Positions 24,056 to 34,129 are shown, numbered from the stretch's first letter. The stretch: DNA of 64,000 nucleotides from Parapedobacter soli (GCF_025460835.1 NZ_JAMXAY010000015.1:1-64000); one strand, 5' to 3'. The notes: a model not told the origin generated them from the letters alone. Numbers and translations are program-made.

Positions 24056-24250
24056 TCATTACAGCTCGCCGATTTTATATTGATGACCTTTACTTCGCAA
24101 TACGATTAACCTTAAAAGATATTATGAGACCATCATGATTTATTCAACATACAAGGAGATTAATAAACGACTTCAGCCATCTTGAATGCCATCGAAATCA
24201 AACACAAATGAAAAATCTGATAGCTTCATCACCGTTAAAATTATATACAG

Positions 24251-24619
24251 ATGAAAAAAATTAAATTACTGCTTTTAGTGTCTTTCATTGCTGCGGCTTC
24301 GTGTAAAAAAGACAAATCATCTCCTTTTGTCGGGTCTTGGGCCGGTGACTATTCCGGAAGTGACCAAGGGTCGTGGCAGATACAGGTTTCTGACAATGGC
24401 ATCATGACAGGCTCGGGTAATTCGACACGTACCGGACAGGGGTTTACACTAACGGGCAACGTAAGTGATAATGGCGCATTTAAGGCAACCTCCGGAGTTG
24501 CTGGTACGGGAAGTGAGTTTACAGGAACGTTAACAAAAAATGGTAAAGCCAGCGGCACCTGGAAAAATACAGCCTTTACACCGCCACTGGAAGGGTCTTG
24601 GCAGGGCGACCGGAAATAG
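24251..24619 (+). CDS. Small secreted lipoprotein, function unknown
   Basis: 122 aa with a lipoprotein signal (SFIAAASC, predicted lipidated Cys19) followed by KKDKSS. The mature part is rich in Gly, Ser and Thr and contains two similar ends (GSWAGDYSG and GSWQGDRK) around alternating strands, suggesting a small beta-barrel or sandwich. No known family recognised with confidence. It stands alone; the 195 bp upstream hold no clear promoter match. Confidence 0.7.
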   Translation: MKKIKLLLLVSFIAAASCKKDKSSPFVGSWAGDYSGSDQGSWQIQVSDNGIMTGSGNSTRTGQGFTLTGNVSDNGAFKATSGVAGTGSEFTGTLTKNGKASGTWKNTAFTPPLEGSWQGDRK

Positions 24620-24632
24620 ACCGGTGGACTAT

Positions 24633-25508
24633 TCAGACGAACCCCACCAGCAACAATACGACGAACTGCAAGAGCAATGTACCATCCAGTAGCAGAAAAT
24701 AGTAGTATTCATTCTTCTTGATCGGGGGCACTAAAATAAACAACAAGCATAGCACTGATGCGATGAACAACGCCAAACGGATGTCTAACGGGTAATTACT
24801 AAACCATACCCATCCCATCTGAACCGCCAACAATGTACTGGATAACACCAGTGCTTTCCGTTCACCAAATAATACCGGGATGGTTTTCAACCCGTAGTAC
24901 CGGTCTTGGTAAATATCTCGGATATCAAACGGGATGGTAATGGCAACAACAAACAAGAATACCCAGGCCATCAATTGCCATACTTGGTACCATACAATGT
25001 GGAGGTCATCGTGGTACGCTTCCGCTACCGGGAGCAATACGCAGCTCATCACCCAGACCAAGCCAATGTAAAACAATTTCAGGCCTGTAATCTGCCGTAG
25101 CCCAGCCCGCCGCTGTCTGCCCGACACGTGCACAATCGGTAGGTTGTAAGCCACCCCCATGACACCCATCACCCCCAGCAACACAAACGACGGCTTGTGG
25201 AGGTGCAGGCCGAGTACCCATACCGCGACCAGCGCGATGCCGGTCCAAACCCAAAGCGACCGCTCATGCCTGAATACCCACCGCACACGCCGGAACGGTG
25301 ACGTCTCAGGGTGCGGTGGCCTGGCCAAGATCATACTGAAATTATATAACGCCAAGGTAGCGCAACCCAAAATGGCTAACACGGTGTAATTTACCGGCAG
25401 CGAAAGCAGGTGGTACGTCATAGCTCCCTGCGCCACCGCACAACAGGCGATAAACACATTGCTGAAGAGCAACGTATCTAGAAATTTACGGTTGTAATTC
25501 GGCAGCAC
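24633..25508 (-). CDS. UbiA-type prenyltransferase-like membrane protein
   Basis: About 291 aa with roughly 8-9 membrane segments. Family-like Asp-rich loops are weak: the second may be PFDIRDIYQDRYYGLKTIP, close to the DxxxD pattern of UbiA enzymes, while the first (YNFSMILARPP) lacks the N/DxxxD set, so catalysis is uncertain. The frame is open to TTG 25589, but that start would lie upstream of a -7-like element at 25531-25539; GTG 25508 lies 22 nt downstream of it and is preferred. There is no ATG near the N-terminus. Divergent from acs. Confidence 0.7.
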   Translation of the reverse strand: MLPNYNRKFLDTLLFSNVFIACCAVAQGAMTYHLLSLPVNYTVLAILGCATLALYNFSMILARPPHPETSPFRRVRWVFRHERSLWVWTGIALVAVWVLGLHLHKPSFVLLGVMGVMGVAYNLPIVHVSGRQRRAGLRQITGLKLFYIGLVWVMSCVLLPVAEAYHDDLHIVWYQVWQLMAWVFLFVVAITIPFDIRDIYQDRYYGLKTIPVLFGERKALVLSSTLLAVQMGWVWFSNYPLDIRLALFIASVLCLLFILVPPIKKNEYYYFLLLDGTLLLQFVVLLLVGFV

Positions 25509-25530
25509 GCGCAGGAAATTCGCTTTTTTG

Positions 25531-25539
25531 CAAAAAGTA
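25531..25539 (-). promoter_or_regulatory. -7-like element of the UbiA-type gene
   Basis: Minus-strand TACTTTTTG, the TAnnTTTG pattern with one extra T, 22 nt before GTG 25508. It argues for the shorter protein. Confidence 0.4.
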
Positions 25540-25615
25540 TGTAAATTAGCCCTCCGAAAGACCAAGAAGGCCAATTTATTGTCCGGCAAAATAACATAAA
25601 AAAATTAAACTAAAT

Positions 25616-27535
25616 ATGGATTTACAAATCAAATCATTTGATGAATATCAACGCGTTTACCAACAAAGCGTAGAAAAACCTGAAGAATTCTGGGCGGGGG
25701 TTGCCAATCATTTCTATTGGCGGCGTAAATGGAATAATGTATTAAGCTGGAACTTCAAAGAGCCGGACATCAGGTGGTTTGAAGGAGCCAAACTCAACAT
25801 CACCGAAAACTGCCTGGACCGGCACATCTATAAACTAGGAGACAAACCTGCGATCATTTGGGAGCCCAACGACCCCAGCGAAGCACACCGTGTGCTCACC
25901 TATAAACAACTGCTGGAAAAAGTAGAACAGTTTTCCAATGTGCTAAAAAACAATGGTGTGCGCAAGGGCGACCGGGTATGCATCTACCTGCCAATGGTTC
26001 CCGAGCTGGTTATCGCCATGCTGGCGTGTGCCCGTATAGGGGCCATACATTCCGTCGTATTCGGTGGTTTTTCAGCTCAATCGATTGCAGATCGTATCAA
26101 CGACACCGGTTGTAAACTGGTTATCACGGCAGACGGCGGATTCCGCGGCACGAAAACGATCGAACTGAAATCCATTGTGGACGATGCATTGGTACAGTGT
26201 AAATCCATCGAGCGGGTCATCGTCCTGACCCGCACACGGACCCCGGTATCCATGATCAAGGGGCGCGACGTATGGTGGGAAGACGAAATCACGAAAGTGG
26301 AAACCCAAGGGAACCCGGCCTGCCCTGCCGAAGAGATGGACTCGGAAGACATGCTGTTTATCCTCTATACTTCAGGCTCCACCGGCAAGCCCAAAGGTGT
26401 GGTACATACGTGCGGGGGCTACATGGTTTATACCGGATATACATTTTCCAATGTATTCCAGTACCAACCCGATGAGGTTTATTTCTGCACGGCAGATATC
26501 GGTTGGATTACCGGGCACTCATACATCATTTATGGCCCTCTCTCGCAAGGGGCAACCTCACTGATGTTCGAAGGTATTCCCACATGGCCTGACGCCGGCC
26601 GCTTTTGGGATGTCGTAGATAAACACCAGGTGAATATCCTTTATACCGCACCTACTGCAATCCGCTCACTGATGGCCGCGGGCGACGAATACGTCGATGG
26701 AAAAGACCTCAGCAGTATCCGTAAGCTTGGCAGTGTAGGTGAACCGATCAATGAAGAAGCGTGGAATTGGTATAATGAAAAAATCGGGAAAGGGAAAGCA
26801 CCCATAGTGGATACTTGGTGGCAGACAGAGAATGGTGGTATCCTCATCTCTCCCATTGCCGGTATCACACCTACCATCCCCAGCTTCGCCATGCTACCGT
26901 TACCGGGCGTACAACCCGTCATTGTTGATGAAAACGGGAACGAGCTGAAGGGTAACGACGTAAGTGGGAACCTCTGCATCAAGTTCCCATGGCCGGGTAT
27001 GATCCGTACCACTTATGGCGATCACGAACGTTGCCGGCAGACCTATTTCTCTGCTTACGAAAACATGTACTTCACGGGTGATGGATGCCTACGCAACGAA
27101 GACGGCTACTACCGTATTACCGGGCGCGTGGACGACGTGCTCAATGTGTCGGGTCATCGCATCGGCACCGCAGAGCTGGAAAATGCCATTAACATGCACA
27201 GCGACGTGATTGAGTCGGCCATCGTCGGTTACCCACATCCGGTCAAAGGGCAGGGTATCTATGCATACGTTATCGCCTCGGGGCATCATGTTGACGAAAA
27301 CCTTACCCGCCAAGACATCAACCAAACGGTGAGCCGTATTATTGGGGCCATTGCAAAGCCTGATAAAATCCAATTTGTGAGCGGCCTGCCGAAAACCCGG
27401 TCGGGAAAAATCATGCGGCGCATCCTCCGGAAAATCGCAGAGGGCGACACCTCCAATCTGGGCGACATCACCACCCTCTTAGACCCTGGGATAGTGGAAG
27501 AAATTAAAGAAGGTGCGGAGAAGTTAAGAGGGTAG
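25616..27535 (+). CDS. acs: Acetyl-CoA synthetase (acetate--CoA ligase)
   Basis: 639 aa AMP-forming enzyme that activates acetate through acetyl-AMP to acetyl-CoA. The A3 motif is YTSGSTGKPKG, followed by DTWWQTENGG (adenine/acetate pocket) and YFTGDGCLRNEDGYY. The A10 motif LPKTRSGKIMRRILR contains the catalytic Lys that is acetylated in regulated homologues. Length and all domains are normal. A strong bidirectional terminator follows. It stands alone, divergent from the UbiA-type gene. Confidence 0.97.
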   Translation: MDLQIKSFDEYQRVYQQSVEKPEEFWAGVANHFYWRRKWNNVLSWNFKEPDIRWFEGAKLNITENCLDRHIYKLGDKPAIIWEPNDPSEAHRVLTYKQLLEKVEQFSNVLKNNGVRKGDRVCIYLPMVPELVIAMLACARIGAIHSVVFGGFSAQSIADRINDTGCKLVITADGGFRGTKTIELKSIVDDALVQCKSIERVIVLTRTRTPVSMIKGRDVWWEDEITKVETQGNPACPAEEMDSEDMLFILYTSGSTGKPKGVVHTCGGYMVYTGYTFSNVFQYQPDEVYFCTADIGWITGHSYIIYGPLSQGATSLMFEGIPTWPDAGRFWDVVDKHQVNILYTAPTAIRSLMAAGDEYVDGKDLSSIRKLGSVGEPINEEAWNWYNEKIGKGKAPIVDTWWQTENGGILISPIAGITPTIPSFAMLPLPGVQPVIVDENGNELKGNDVSGNLCIKFPWPGMIRTTYGDHERCRQTYFSAYENMYFTGDGCLRNEDGYYRITGRVDDVLNVSGHRIGTAELENAINMHSDVIESAIVGYPHPVKGQGIYAYVIASGHHVDENLTRQDINQTVSRIIGAIAKPDKIQFVSGLPKTRSGKIMRRILRKIAEGDTSNLGDITTLLDPGIVEEIKEGAEKLRG

Positions 27536-27543
27536 TAAGCATA

Positions 27544-27590
27544 AAAACGAAACCCGGAGGAGCAAGGAGCCGTCCTCCGGGTTTCGTTTT
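27544..27590. terminator. Bidirectional terminator between acs and the phosphoesterase gene
   Basis: A perfect 18-bp inverted repeat (AAAACGAAACCCGGAGGA and its complement TCCTCCGGGTTTCGTTTT) with an 11-nt loop. The stem has T-rich ends on both strands, so it can stop transcription from acs and from the convergent gene at 27603. Confidence 0.88.
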
Positions 27591-27602
27591 CCAACGGGTT
27601 AG

Positions 27603-28688
27603 TTAATCCAGTGTAAACGAAAATTCATCGTAGTCGGCAGTACGCCAAGCCAAGTGTTGTGTAGCCGGAGACAGGGCAAATAACGGCGAAAATGTCTTGA
27701 CTTTGACCGTTTTTCCATCGGGCATGAATTCAAGATAACGTAGCCAGCCATCACCACCGTTGCCATGCCAACCGCCACCCAGCGCTTGCGCGTTGAACAC
27801 CATCTGGTGTACCGCTTTGCCACCGGCATTGGTGTCCGTTCGGAAGCCGATGTGGCCCAATATATCATTCGCCTTACCGATATGGCCACTCATTACCAAT
27901 TGAATATTCTTCGAGGGCTTCACCAGTTTTTCCCATACAGCGGCACCATAATTCCCATCCGTTATCGGGTAACCCTCTGTTAAGATGTGTTCACTTGCCG
28001 AGTTGAGGTACGAGTGGGTAAGCAAAATGACTGTATGCGCGGCATACCGTTCTTGGTTGACGGTATTGAGCGCCCAGCGGAGTACCGTATCACGGGGTGC
28101 AAATTCAAGCACCATCACGAGAAACTGCCTGCCATGCGGCGACGTAAATTCGTACGTTGCGTTCGTCAGCGATGGGTAGCCGTCGTTGTCGATACCCACG
28201 TCTCGCAGCAGTTTTTGCGATTGCGGATTTTTATCTACCGGAAAATAATGGTTATAGTTTGTTCGGCGATACTCAACGTTTTTCACTCCATAATCATGGT
28301 TCCCCGTTGCGGCTACATAGGGAACTTTGCCATCCAACCGCCCGAATGCGCGCGCCACAGCCTCCCACTGCTTCTTGCCCGGTTGGTTAGCTTGCGTGCC
28401 ATTCGGGTTCAGCCAGTCGTTATGCTCCACCAAATCGCCCGTGCAAAGCACCATCCCGATGTTCAACGGTTCAATTTGCTCACTTATCCAACCCGTCATC
28501 AATTCCAAAGCCCCCTGATTGCGTTCAAATTTCACGTAGCTCTGTGGGTCAGGTATCAGTACCAATGACCAGGAGTCGGGATTACTCAACTTCGGCGGCT
28601 CGTACTGCACCTCCTGTGCGTGGACGCCGATTGTCATAAAACCTACAAAACAGGTCAATAGAAAAAAGGATAAGCGATTTCTCTTCAT
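27603..28688 (-). CDS. Secreted calcineurin-like metallophosphoesterase
   Basis: 361 aa with a cleavable signal peptide (FFLLTCFVGFMTIGVHAQ). The metallophosphoesterase signature is complete: DPQSY for the first Asp, CTGDLVEHND, ATGNHDYG, LLTHSY and MSGHIGKANDI. These coordinate two metals for hydrolysis of phosphomonoesters or diesters in the periplasm or outside. The substrate is not evident. Expressed alone from a -7 box at 28730-28737. Confidence 0.9.
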   Translation of the reverse strand: MKRNRLSFFLLTCFVGFMTIGVHAQEVQYEPPKLSNPDSWSLVLIPDPQSYVKFERNQGALELMTGWISEQIEPLNIGMVLCTGDLVEHNDWLNPNGTQANQPGKKQWEAVARAFGRLDGKVPYVAATGNHDYGVKNVEYRRTNYNHYFPVDKNPQSQKLLRDVGIDNDGYPSLTNATYEFTSPHGRQFLVMVLEFAPRDTVLRWALNTVNQERYAAHTVILLTHSYLNSASEHILTEGYPITDGNYGAAVWEKLVKPSKNIQLVMSGHIGKANDILGHIGFRTDTNAGGKAVHQMVFNAQALGGGWHGNGGDGWLRYLEFMPDGKTVKVKTFSPLFALSPATQHLAWRTADYDEFSFTLD

Positions 28689-28729
28689 TTCAGTGTTTTA
28701 AAAATTTACATCAGTAATAGACTTCCCTA

Positions 28730-28737
28730 CAAACATA
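28730..28737 (-). promoter_or_regulatory. -7 box of the phosphoesterase gene
   Basis: Minus-strand TATGTTTG, a perfect TAnnTTTG, 41 nt before the ATG at 28688. No TTG at the -33 position. Confidence 0.45.
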
Positions 28738-28781
28738 AAAATTTACGGTAAACATCGCGTCACCGTACCATTATCGATTTG

Positions 28782-29933
28782 TTATTGCTGCTGGTGGGGT
28801 GCCGGGCAAACGGCGAGTAAGTTCCCTAATTGCGTTGCGGTCCGGATTAAGTTATCTGTAGTACTGGCCAGCGCTTCATTCAACGGCATGGGACAATTGC
28901 CAATGGCAAACAACACATCGAAATATGCTGCCAGCTCACTGCTTATCTCAACGGGTATTTTTCCCGCGAGGCCAATCACCGGAAGCCCCAATCGCTTGGC
29001 CCGGCTTGCCACGCCATAAGGGCCTTTCCCCTGCAGTGTTTGGTCATCTATGCTACCTTCGCCCGTAATAACGATGTGGCTTTTTGACAACGATTCATCA
29101 AACCGGGTCAGGTCAAGGAAATAAGCAATTCCGTCGACTAATTCGGCCCCGGCCAGCCCCGCGAGTCCTGCACTCGCTCCACCCGCCACGCCCCCCGACC
29201 GGCAGGAAGAGACATCCACGCCGGTTGTCGCCCGGACTACTTCCGCATAATGTATCAAAACACCAGCCAGTTGCTCCACCTGGTCAGGAGAAGCGCCTTT
29301 CTGTGGCCCGAACACGTGCGCTGCCCCGGTTTCTCCGATTAGTGGATTTTCAACATCGCAGAGCACGGTCAACTCAACTTCCTGCAGCCGTCTATCCAAT
29401 CCCGATAAGTCAATCGAACGCAGCGCAGCCAGTCCAACCGGCAACGCTGTTATCTCGTTTCCTTCCCCGTCTAAAAAGCGGGCACCAAGTGCGCGTAGCA
29501 TTCCGCTGCCCCCATCAACCGTGGCCGATCCACCCATACCGACAACGACCTTCCGCACACCCTTATCCAATGCCGCTTTGATCAGTTGGCCTGTTCCGTA
29601 AGAGTTGGCTTGCAACGGGTCCAGTTCGTTTGGGGTGAGTAAATGCAACCCTGACGCATCGGCCATCTCGATGACGGCTATCTGCCCATCTGCAACCAGA
29701 CCGAACACTGCTGTTATGCTCCGTCCCAGCGGGTCCACCACGGGCACAACCACCCGTTCCCCCTGCATACGTTCGATAATGAGGTCGCATGTGCCGTTGC
29801 CTCCGTCACCTATCGGGAAACACTCGGTGGTACAAGTCAGTTGGCTCGCCACCAACCCACGCTCAATGGCCACAGCTGCTGCAGCCGCGTCGACCGCATG
29901 TTTGAAAGCATTCGGTGCTATGAGGATATGCAT
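28782..29933 (-). CDS. Glycerate kinase (GarK/GlxK family)
   Basis: 383 aa enzyme that phosphorylates D-glycerate with ATP to 2- or 3-phosphoglycerate. Family landmarks are APNAFKHAVDA near the N-terminus, CFPIGDGGNGT, VVGMGGSATVDGGSGMLRALG and HIVITGEGSIDDQTLQGKGP. Length is normal. It starts 2 nt after the upstream hydroxyacid dehydrogenase stop codon, so the pair forms an operon converting hydroxypyruvate or glyoxylate-derived glycerate into glycolysis. Confidence 0.94.
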   Translation of the reverse strand: MHILIAPNAFKHAVDAAAAAVAIERGLVASQLTCTTECFPIGDGGNGTCDLIIERMQGERVVVPVVDPLGRSITAVFGLVADGQIAVIEMADASGLHLLTPNELDPLQANSYGTGQLIKAALDKGVRKVVVGMGGSATVDGGSGMLRALGARFLDGEGNEITALPVGLAALRSIDLSGLDRRLQEVELTVLCDVENPLIGETGAAHVFGPQKGASPDQVEQLAGVLIHYAEVVRATTGVDVSSCRSGGVAGGASAGLAGLAGAELVDGIAYFLDLTRFDESLSKSHIVITGEGSIDDQTLQGKGPYGVASRAKRLGLPVIGLAGKIPVEISSELAAYFDVLFAIGNCPMPLNEALASTTDNLIRTATQLGNLLAVCPAPHQQQ

Positions 29934-29935
29934 GT

Positions 29936-30895
29936 TTACGGATTAACCACATTTATCGGGTTGCCTGCAAGGTAGGCCCCCAGGTTCTCATCAACGGTAC
30001 CCATCAAACGGCTCCGTGCCTCATGTGTTGCCCATGCGATATGTGGCGTCACCAAGCAGTTTTTTGCACTGAAAAGCGGGCTACCGGCAGGAGGCGGCTC
30101 CACCGCCAGCACATCCACACCTGCCCCGGCTAATTTATCCGTGTTCAGCGCAGCAGCAAGATCGCTTTCATCCACCAGCGGCCCACGCGACGTATTGAGT
30201 AGGAATGCCGTGGCCTTCATCTTCGCCAAGGTGTTGGTATTTATCAATCCCTGTGTCTGAGGCGTCAGCGGGCAGTGCAGGCTTACCACATCCGACTGTT
30301 CCAGCAACTCGTCCAATCCGGCCCACCGGAAATTACTGCGGTGCGATTGGTCGGTTTCCGTCCGGCTGTGGCCGATGATCTGCATACCAAATGCTGTAGC
30401 GATATCGGCTACCTGCTTGCCGATGTCGCCCAAACCCACAATACCTATGGTCTTTCCCGCAAGCTCAATCAACGGATAGTCCCAAAAACTGAAATCAGGC
30501 GACCGCGACCATTTGCCGTCCGCCACACTGTCGCTGTGCCGCTGCACGTGGTGGCAAAGCTCCAGCAATAGAGCGAACGTCAGCTGCGCCACGGATTGTG
30601 TACTATACCCCGGCACATTGGTAACCACTATACCCCGCTGCTTGGCGTAGGCAATATCGATGATGTTATATCCAGTAGCCAGTACGCCGATATATTTTAG
30701 GTCGGGCAACTGCTCCATTACTTCGGCACCCAACGGCACCTTGTTGGTGAGTACCACTGCGGCTCCCGCAGCCCGCTCGGCAATTTCCGCCACTGCCGTC
30801 CGTTCATATATCGCTACGTCGCCATATTTCTGCAAGTATTCCCAGCTGAGGTCGCCCGGGTTCAGCGGGTACCCATCCAATACTGTTATTTTCAT
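29936..30895 (-). CDS. Hydroxypyruvate/glyoxylate reductase-type D-2-hydroxyacid dehydrogenase
   Basis: 319 aa NAD(P)-linked enzyme. It has the Rossmann motif GLGDIGKQVADIA, the catalytic Arg in NTSRGPLVDE, the Glu in VEPPPAGSPLF and the His in TPHIAWAT. Its best match in style is glycerate dehydrogenase (HprA), and the glycerate kinase gene directly downstream supports hydroxypyruvate or glyoxylate as substrate. A TAAATTTG box on the minus strand at 31004-30997 is a possible promoter. Confidence 0.9.
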   Translation of the reverse strand: MKITVLDGYPLNPGDLSWEYLQKYGDVAIYERTAVAEIAERAAGAAVVLTNKVPLGAEVMEQLPDLKYIGVLATGYNIIDIAYAKQRGIVVTNVPGYSTQSVAQLTFALLLELCHHVQRHSDSVADGKWSRSPDFSFWDYPLIELAGKTIGIVGLGDIGKQVADIATAFGMQIIGHSRTETDQSHRSNFRWAGLDELLEQSDVVSLHCPLTPQTQGLINTNTLAKMKATAFLLNTSRGPLVDESDLAAALNTDKLAGAGVDVLAVEPPPAGSPLFSAKNCLVTPHIAWATHEARSRLMGTVDENLGAYLAGNPINVVNP

Positions 30896-31044
30896 TGTTT
30901 AGTCGTAATTAATGATCTATTGTCAGTGAATATCCAATATTACAAAGAACCTCGCAATAAATCCCATTATTTTAACTTTAATGCAATTTTGTAGGCCAAA
31001 TTTATATATTTTAGTGCCCTTTGAGGATTAAATGAACTTCGTCG

Positions 31045-33354
31045 ATGTTGTTAGCTGTACTTGCCGGCCTTATTGTTTCCATCTTATACATCCCGCTCGG
31101 GAAGTACCTCAGGGGTAGGCTAGCCGTATTGGCGGCGCTATTGCCGATTGGTTTATTTGCTTATTTTGCGAGTTTTATACCCACTATCCAAGCGGGGCAG
31201 CACGTCCATTTCCACCATCCATGGGTTCCATCATTAGGCATCAATCTGGATTTCCACTTGGATGGCCTTTCCCTTTTGTTCAGCTTGCTGATCACGGGTA
31301 TCGGGTCACTGGTATTCCTTTATACCGCATCGTATCTTAAAGGCCACCGGTACCTCGATAAGTTCTACGGGTACCTCTGCCTCTTCATGGCTTCCATGCT
31401 GGGTGTGGTATTGTCCGACAATGTGTTGCTCCTCTTCATCTTTTGGGAGCTCACCAGCATCAGTTCGTTCTTTCTTATCGGATTTAACAACGACGACGCT
31501 GCTTCCCGCAAGAGCTCCATTATCGCCTTATGCATCACCATGGGTGGTGGGTTCTTCCTGATGGTGGGATTGATCCTCATGGGCCACCTGTCTGGCAATT
31601 ACTCCATACAGGAAATGATGAGTACCAATGAATACCTAAAGAGCCACGCCCTTTATGGGTTAATATTACTATTGGTTTTCATTGGCGCTTTTACCAAGTC
31701 GGCCCAGTTCCCTTTCCATTTCTGGTTGCCGGGGGCTATGAGAGCTCCCACTCCGGTGTCGGCATACCTGCATTCGGCCACCATGGTCAAGGCGGGTATT
31801 TACCTACTGGCAAGGCTGCAACCGGTATTGGGTGGTACCGATTATTGGATGTATCCGCTTATTGTCGTTGGTGGTATTACCATGGTTTATAGCGCTTTCC
31901 ATTCCATTTTCCGGACAGATCTCAAATCCATCCTCGCCTATTCGACCATCGCTGCCTTAGGGATGCTGGTCTTCCTGATCGGTATAGGCACCGCCGAGTC
32001 GTTACTGGCGGCTTCGGTATTCATCTTGGTGCATGCCCTGTACAAAGCATCTCTCTTTTTAACTGCGGGCGTCATCGACCATGAAACCGGCACGCGAGAC
32101 ATCACGCAACTATCGGGCCTGCGCAAGGTATTGATGCCTGTCTCCATCGCCGGCATACTCGCCGCCCTATCGAGTGCGGGCCTACCATTCACTTTCGGCT
32201 TCATCGGCAAAGACCTCATATACGAGGCAACCCTGCATACTGCCGGAATCCTGACGGCGATACTTACCGGGTTGGCCGTTTTGACCAACATCTTGCTCCT
32301 TTGCGCGGGTTTCTTAGCCGGGATCAGGCCGTTCACCGGCAAGCTGCCCGACCGCTTCCACGGCATACACCTCCCCCACGGCCTCTTGTGGGGAGCCCCC
32401 CTACTATTGGCTGTATTGGGTGTTGTCTTTGGTTGTGCCCCTTTCCTCGTCGATGGCATCCTATTTAATCCGGCCGCGGAGGCCATGTATCAATCGGCAA
32501 TCGATTCGCCCTTGAAAATATGGCATGGTTTCAACCTGGTATTGCTGTTGAGCGGGATTACCCTCGTAGTTGGCACCTTGCTATATGTAGTCCGTAAACC
32601 TTCCGCCGCAAGCCTGGCTGCAATAGAGCGTTACAACTACCTATCACCCAAACACATTATCGGTCAGCTGGCCCGGTATGCACGTAAAATATCCATCTAT
32701 TATACTGGCACGTTGCACAATGGTTACTTACGGGTGTATCTGCTACGGATTATTATCACCACCGTATTATTGTTTGCCATCCGGCTTTTCATGGGTGGGC
32801 CGATACGCCTCTCCATCGACCATCTTTCGCCCATCAGTATTTATGAAGTGGTGGTGGCCGCTATCCTCATCGCTGCTGTTTACATCACGGTAACAGCATC
32901 TTCGCGTCTCACCGTCGTGGTCGCAACGAGCGTTCTCGGCTACTGTGTGTGTCTGTTATTTGTCTTTTACAGCGCACCGGATTTGGCCATGACCCAATTC
33001 AGCATCGACACCCTTACGGTGGTGCTGTTTGTGCTCGTACTTTTCCGCCTACCCCCGTTTCTCAATTTCGCCAATCGGCGGACAAGGATACGCGACGGTG
33101 TGGTGGCTTCCGCTTTCGGACTGATGATTGCGCTCGTTGCCATACAGGTTTTAAACCAACCCATCGACACCGAGGTGAGCCAATTCTATGGCGACAACGC
33201 ATATACCCTTGCCAAGGGAAGGAACGTCGTAAATGTGATCCTGGTCGATTTCAGGGGCCTCGACACCATGTTTGAAATCGTGGTACTGAGCATTGCCGCA
33301 ATCGGGGTGGTTAGTTTATTAAAATTAAGGTTAAAAGCGTCAGAGAAAGAATGA
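31045..33354 (+). CDS. mrpA: Na+/H+ antiporter subunit MrpA
   Basis: 769 aa, the largest Mrp subunit, with about 20 membrane segments. It has the proton-pumping NuoL-like core (SDNVLLLFIFWELTSISSFFLIGF; TKSAQFPFHFWLPGAMRAPTPVSAYLHSATMVKAGIYLLARL) and a C-terminal MrpB-like extension (about 600-769). First gene of a complete seven-gene operon. The complex exchanges cytoplasmic Na+ for external protons and supports pH and salt homeostasis; it is related to respiratory complex I. The start is the first in-frame ATG after a short A/T-rich leader. Confidence 0.96.
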   Translation: MLLAVLAGLIVSILYIPLGKYLRGRLAVLAALLPIGLFAYFASFIPTIQAGQHVHFHHPWVPSLGINLDFHLDGLSLLFSLLITGIGSLVFLYTASYLKGHRYLDKFYGYLCLFMASMLGVVLSDNVLLLFIFWELTSISSFFLIGFNNDDAASRKSSIIALCITMGGGFFLMVGLILMGHLSGNYSIQEMMSTNEYLKSHALYGLILLLVFIGAFTKSAQFPFHFWLPGAMRAPTPVSAYLHSATMVKAGIYLLARLQPVLGGTDYWMYPLIVVGGITMVYSAFHSIFRTDLKSILAYSTIAALGMLVFLIGIGTAESLLAASVFILVHALYKASLFLTAGVIDHETGTRDITQLSGLRKVLMPVSIAGILAALSSAGLPFTFGFIGKDLIYEATLHTAGILTAILTGLAVLTNILLLCAGFLAGIRPFTGKLPDRFHGIHLPHGLLWGAPLLLAVLGVVFGCAPFLVDGILFNPAAEAMYQSAIDSPLKIWHGFNLVLLLSGITLVVGTLLYVVRKPSAASLAAIERYNYLSPKHIIGQLARYARKISIYYTGTLHNGYLRVYLLRIIITTVLLFAIRLFMGGPIRLSIDHLSPISIYEVVVAAILIAAVYITVTASSRLTVVVATSVLGYCVCLLFVFYSAPDLAMTQFSIDTLTVVLFVLVLFRLPPFLNFANRRTRIRDGVVASAFGLMIALVAIQVLNQPIDTEVSQFYGDNAYTLAKGRNVVNVILVDFRGLDTMFEIVVLSIAAIGVVSLLKLRLKASEKE

Positions 33355-33355
33355 T

Positions 33356-33769
33356 ATGAAAAGTGCCATCCTGAAGACCGCATCGAGCTATCTGCTGCCT
33401 ATTTTGCTGCTTTTTTCGATTTTTATTTTACTGCGCGGGCATTACCACCCGGGAGGTGGCTTTGTGGGCGGCCTCATCGCAGCCATTGCTTTCGTACTCC
33501 ACAGTTTCACCCATGGCAGCGAAGCTACGCTCAAACTGCTCCACACCCATCCCAGCAGCTTCATCCCGATAGGCCTTGGTGTGGCAGCGCTCAGTATGTT
33601 TGTGCCTATGCTCGGTGGGCAACCCGTTATGACCAGCCTATGGTTTAACGAACCCTTCCCCGTAATCGGCCTGATAGGCTCGGCACTCTTTTTCGATTTG
33701 GGCGTATACCTGGTGGTCATCGGTGCGGTGCTCACCATATTGTTTACCATTGCCCAATATAGCGAGTAA
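33356..33769 (+). CDS. mrpB: Na+/H+ antiporter subunit MrpB
   Basis: 137 aa, four membrane segments. The family-typical loop LRGHYHPGGGFVGGLIAAIAF follows the first segment. It starts 1 nt after the mrpA stop codon. Needed for Mrp complex assembly and activity. Confidence 0.95.
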   Translation: MKSAILKTASSYLLPILLLFSIFILLRGHYHPGGGFVGGLIAAIAFVLHSFTHGSEATLKLLHTHPSSFIPIGLGVAALSMFVPMLGGQPVMTSLWFNEPFPVIGLIGSALFFDLGVYLVVIGAVLTILFTIAQYSE

Positions 33770-33772
33770 TCC

Positions 33773-34129
33773 ATGGAACTGGTACTAATCATATTAATAG
33801 CTGTCTTGTATGCCGGGGGTGTTTTTCTGCTGCTCCGGCGAAGTATGGTAAAACTGCTCATCGGCATCACCCTTTTAGGCAACGGTGCCAACCTATTGAT
33901 TTTCCTACTTGGCGGCATCACCAAAGGCAAGCCACCGGTAATCGATAGTGCTGCCAAATTATTTACCGATATCTATGCCGACCCCATCCCGCAAGCGCTG
34001 ATATTAACGGCTATTGTGATCAGTTTCGGCATCCAATCTTTTGCAATCGTTTTGCTGAAACGGGTTTATGTATTGGTCAACTCAGACGATCTCGACGATT
34101 TGAACACTCCGGAAGAAGAAGATATATGA
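33773..34129 (+). CDS. mrpC: Na+/H+ antiporter subunit MrpC
   Basis: 118 aa, three membrane segments, homologous to NuoK of complex I. It has GVFLLLRRSMVKLLIGITLLGNGANLLIF and the C-terminal ALILTAIVISFGIQSFAIVLLKR. The stop codon overlaps the mrpD start (ATGA). Confidence 0.95.
   Translation: MELVLIILIAVLYAGGVFLLLRRSMVKLLIGITLLGNGANLLIFLLGGITKGKPPVIDSAAKLFTDIYADPIPQALILTAIVISFGIQSFAIVLLKRVYVLVNSDDLDDLNTPEEEDI

Noticed and set aside
28782-30895. Long open frames opposite the glycerate kinase and dehydrogenase genes (such as 29084-29581)
   Set aside because: High-GC shadow frames; residue composition is Pro/Arg/His rich and no motifs are present.
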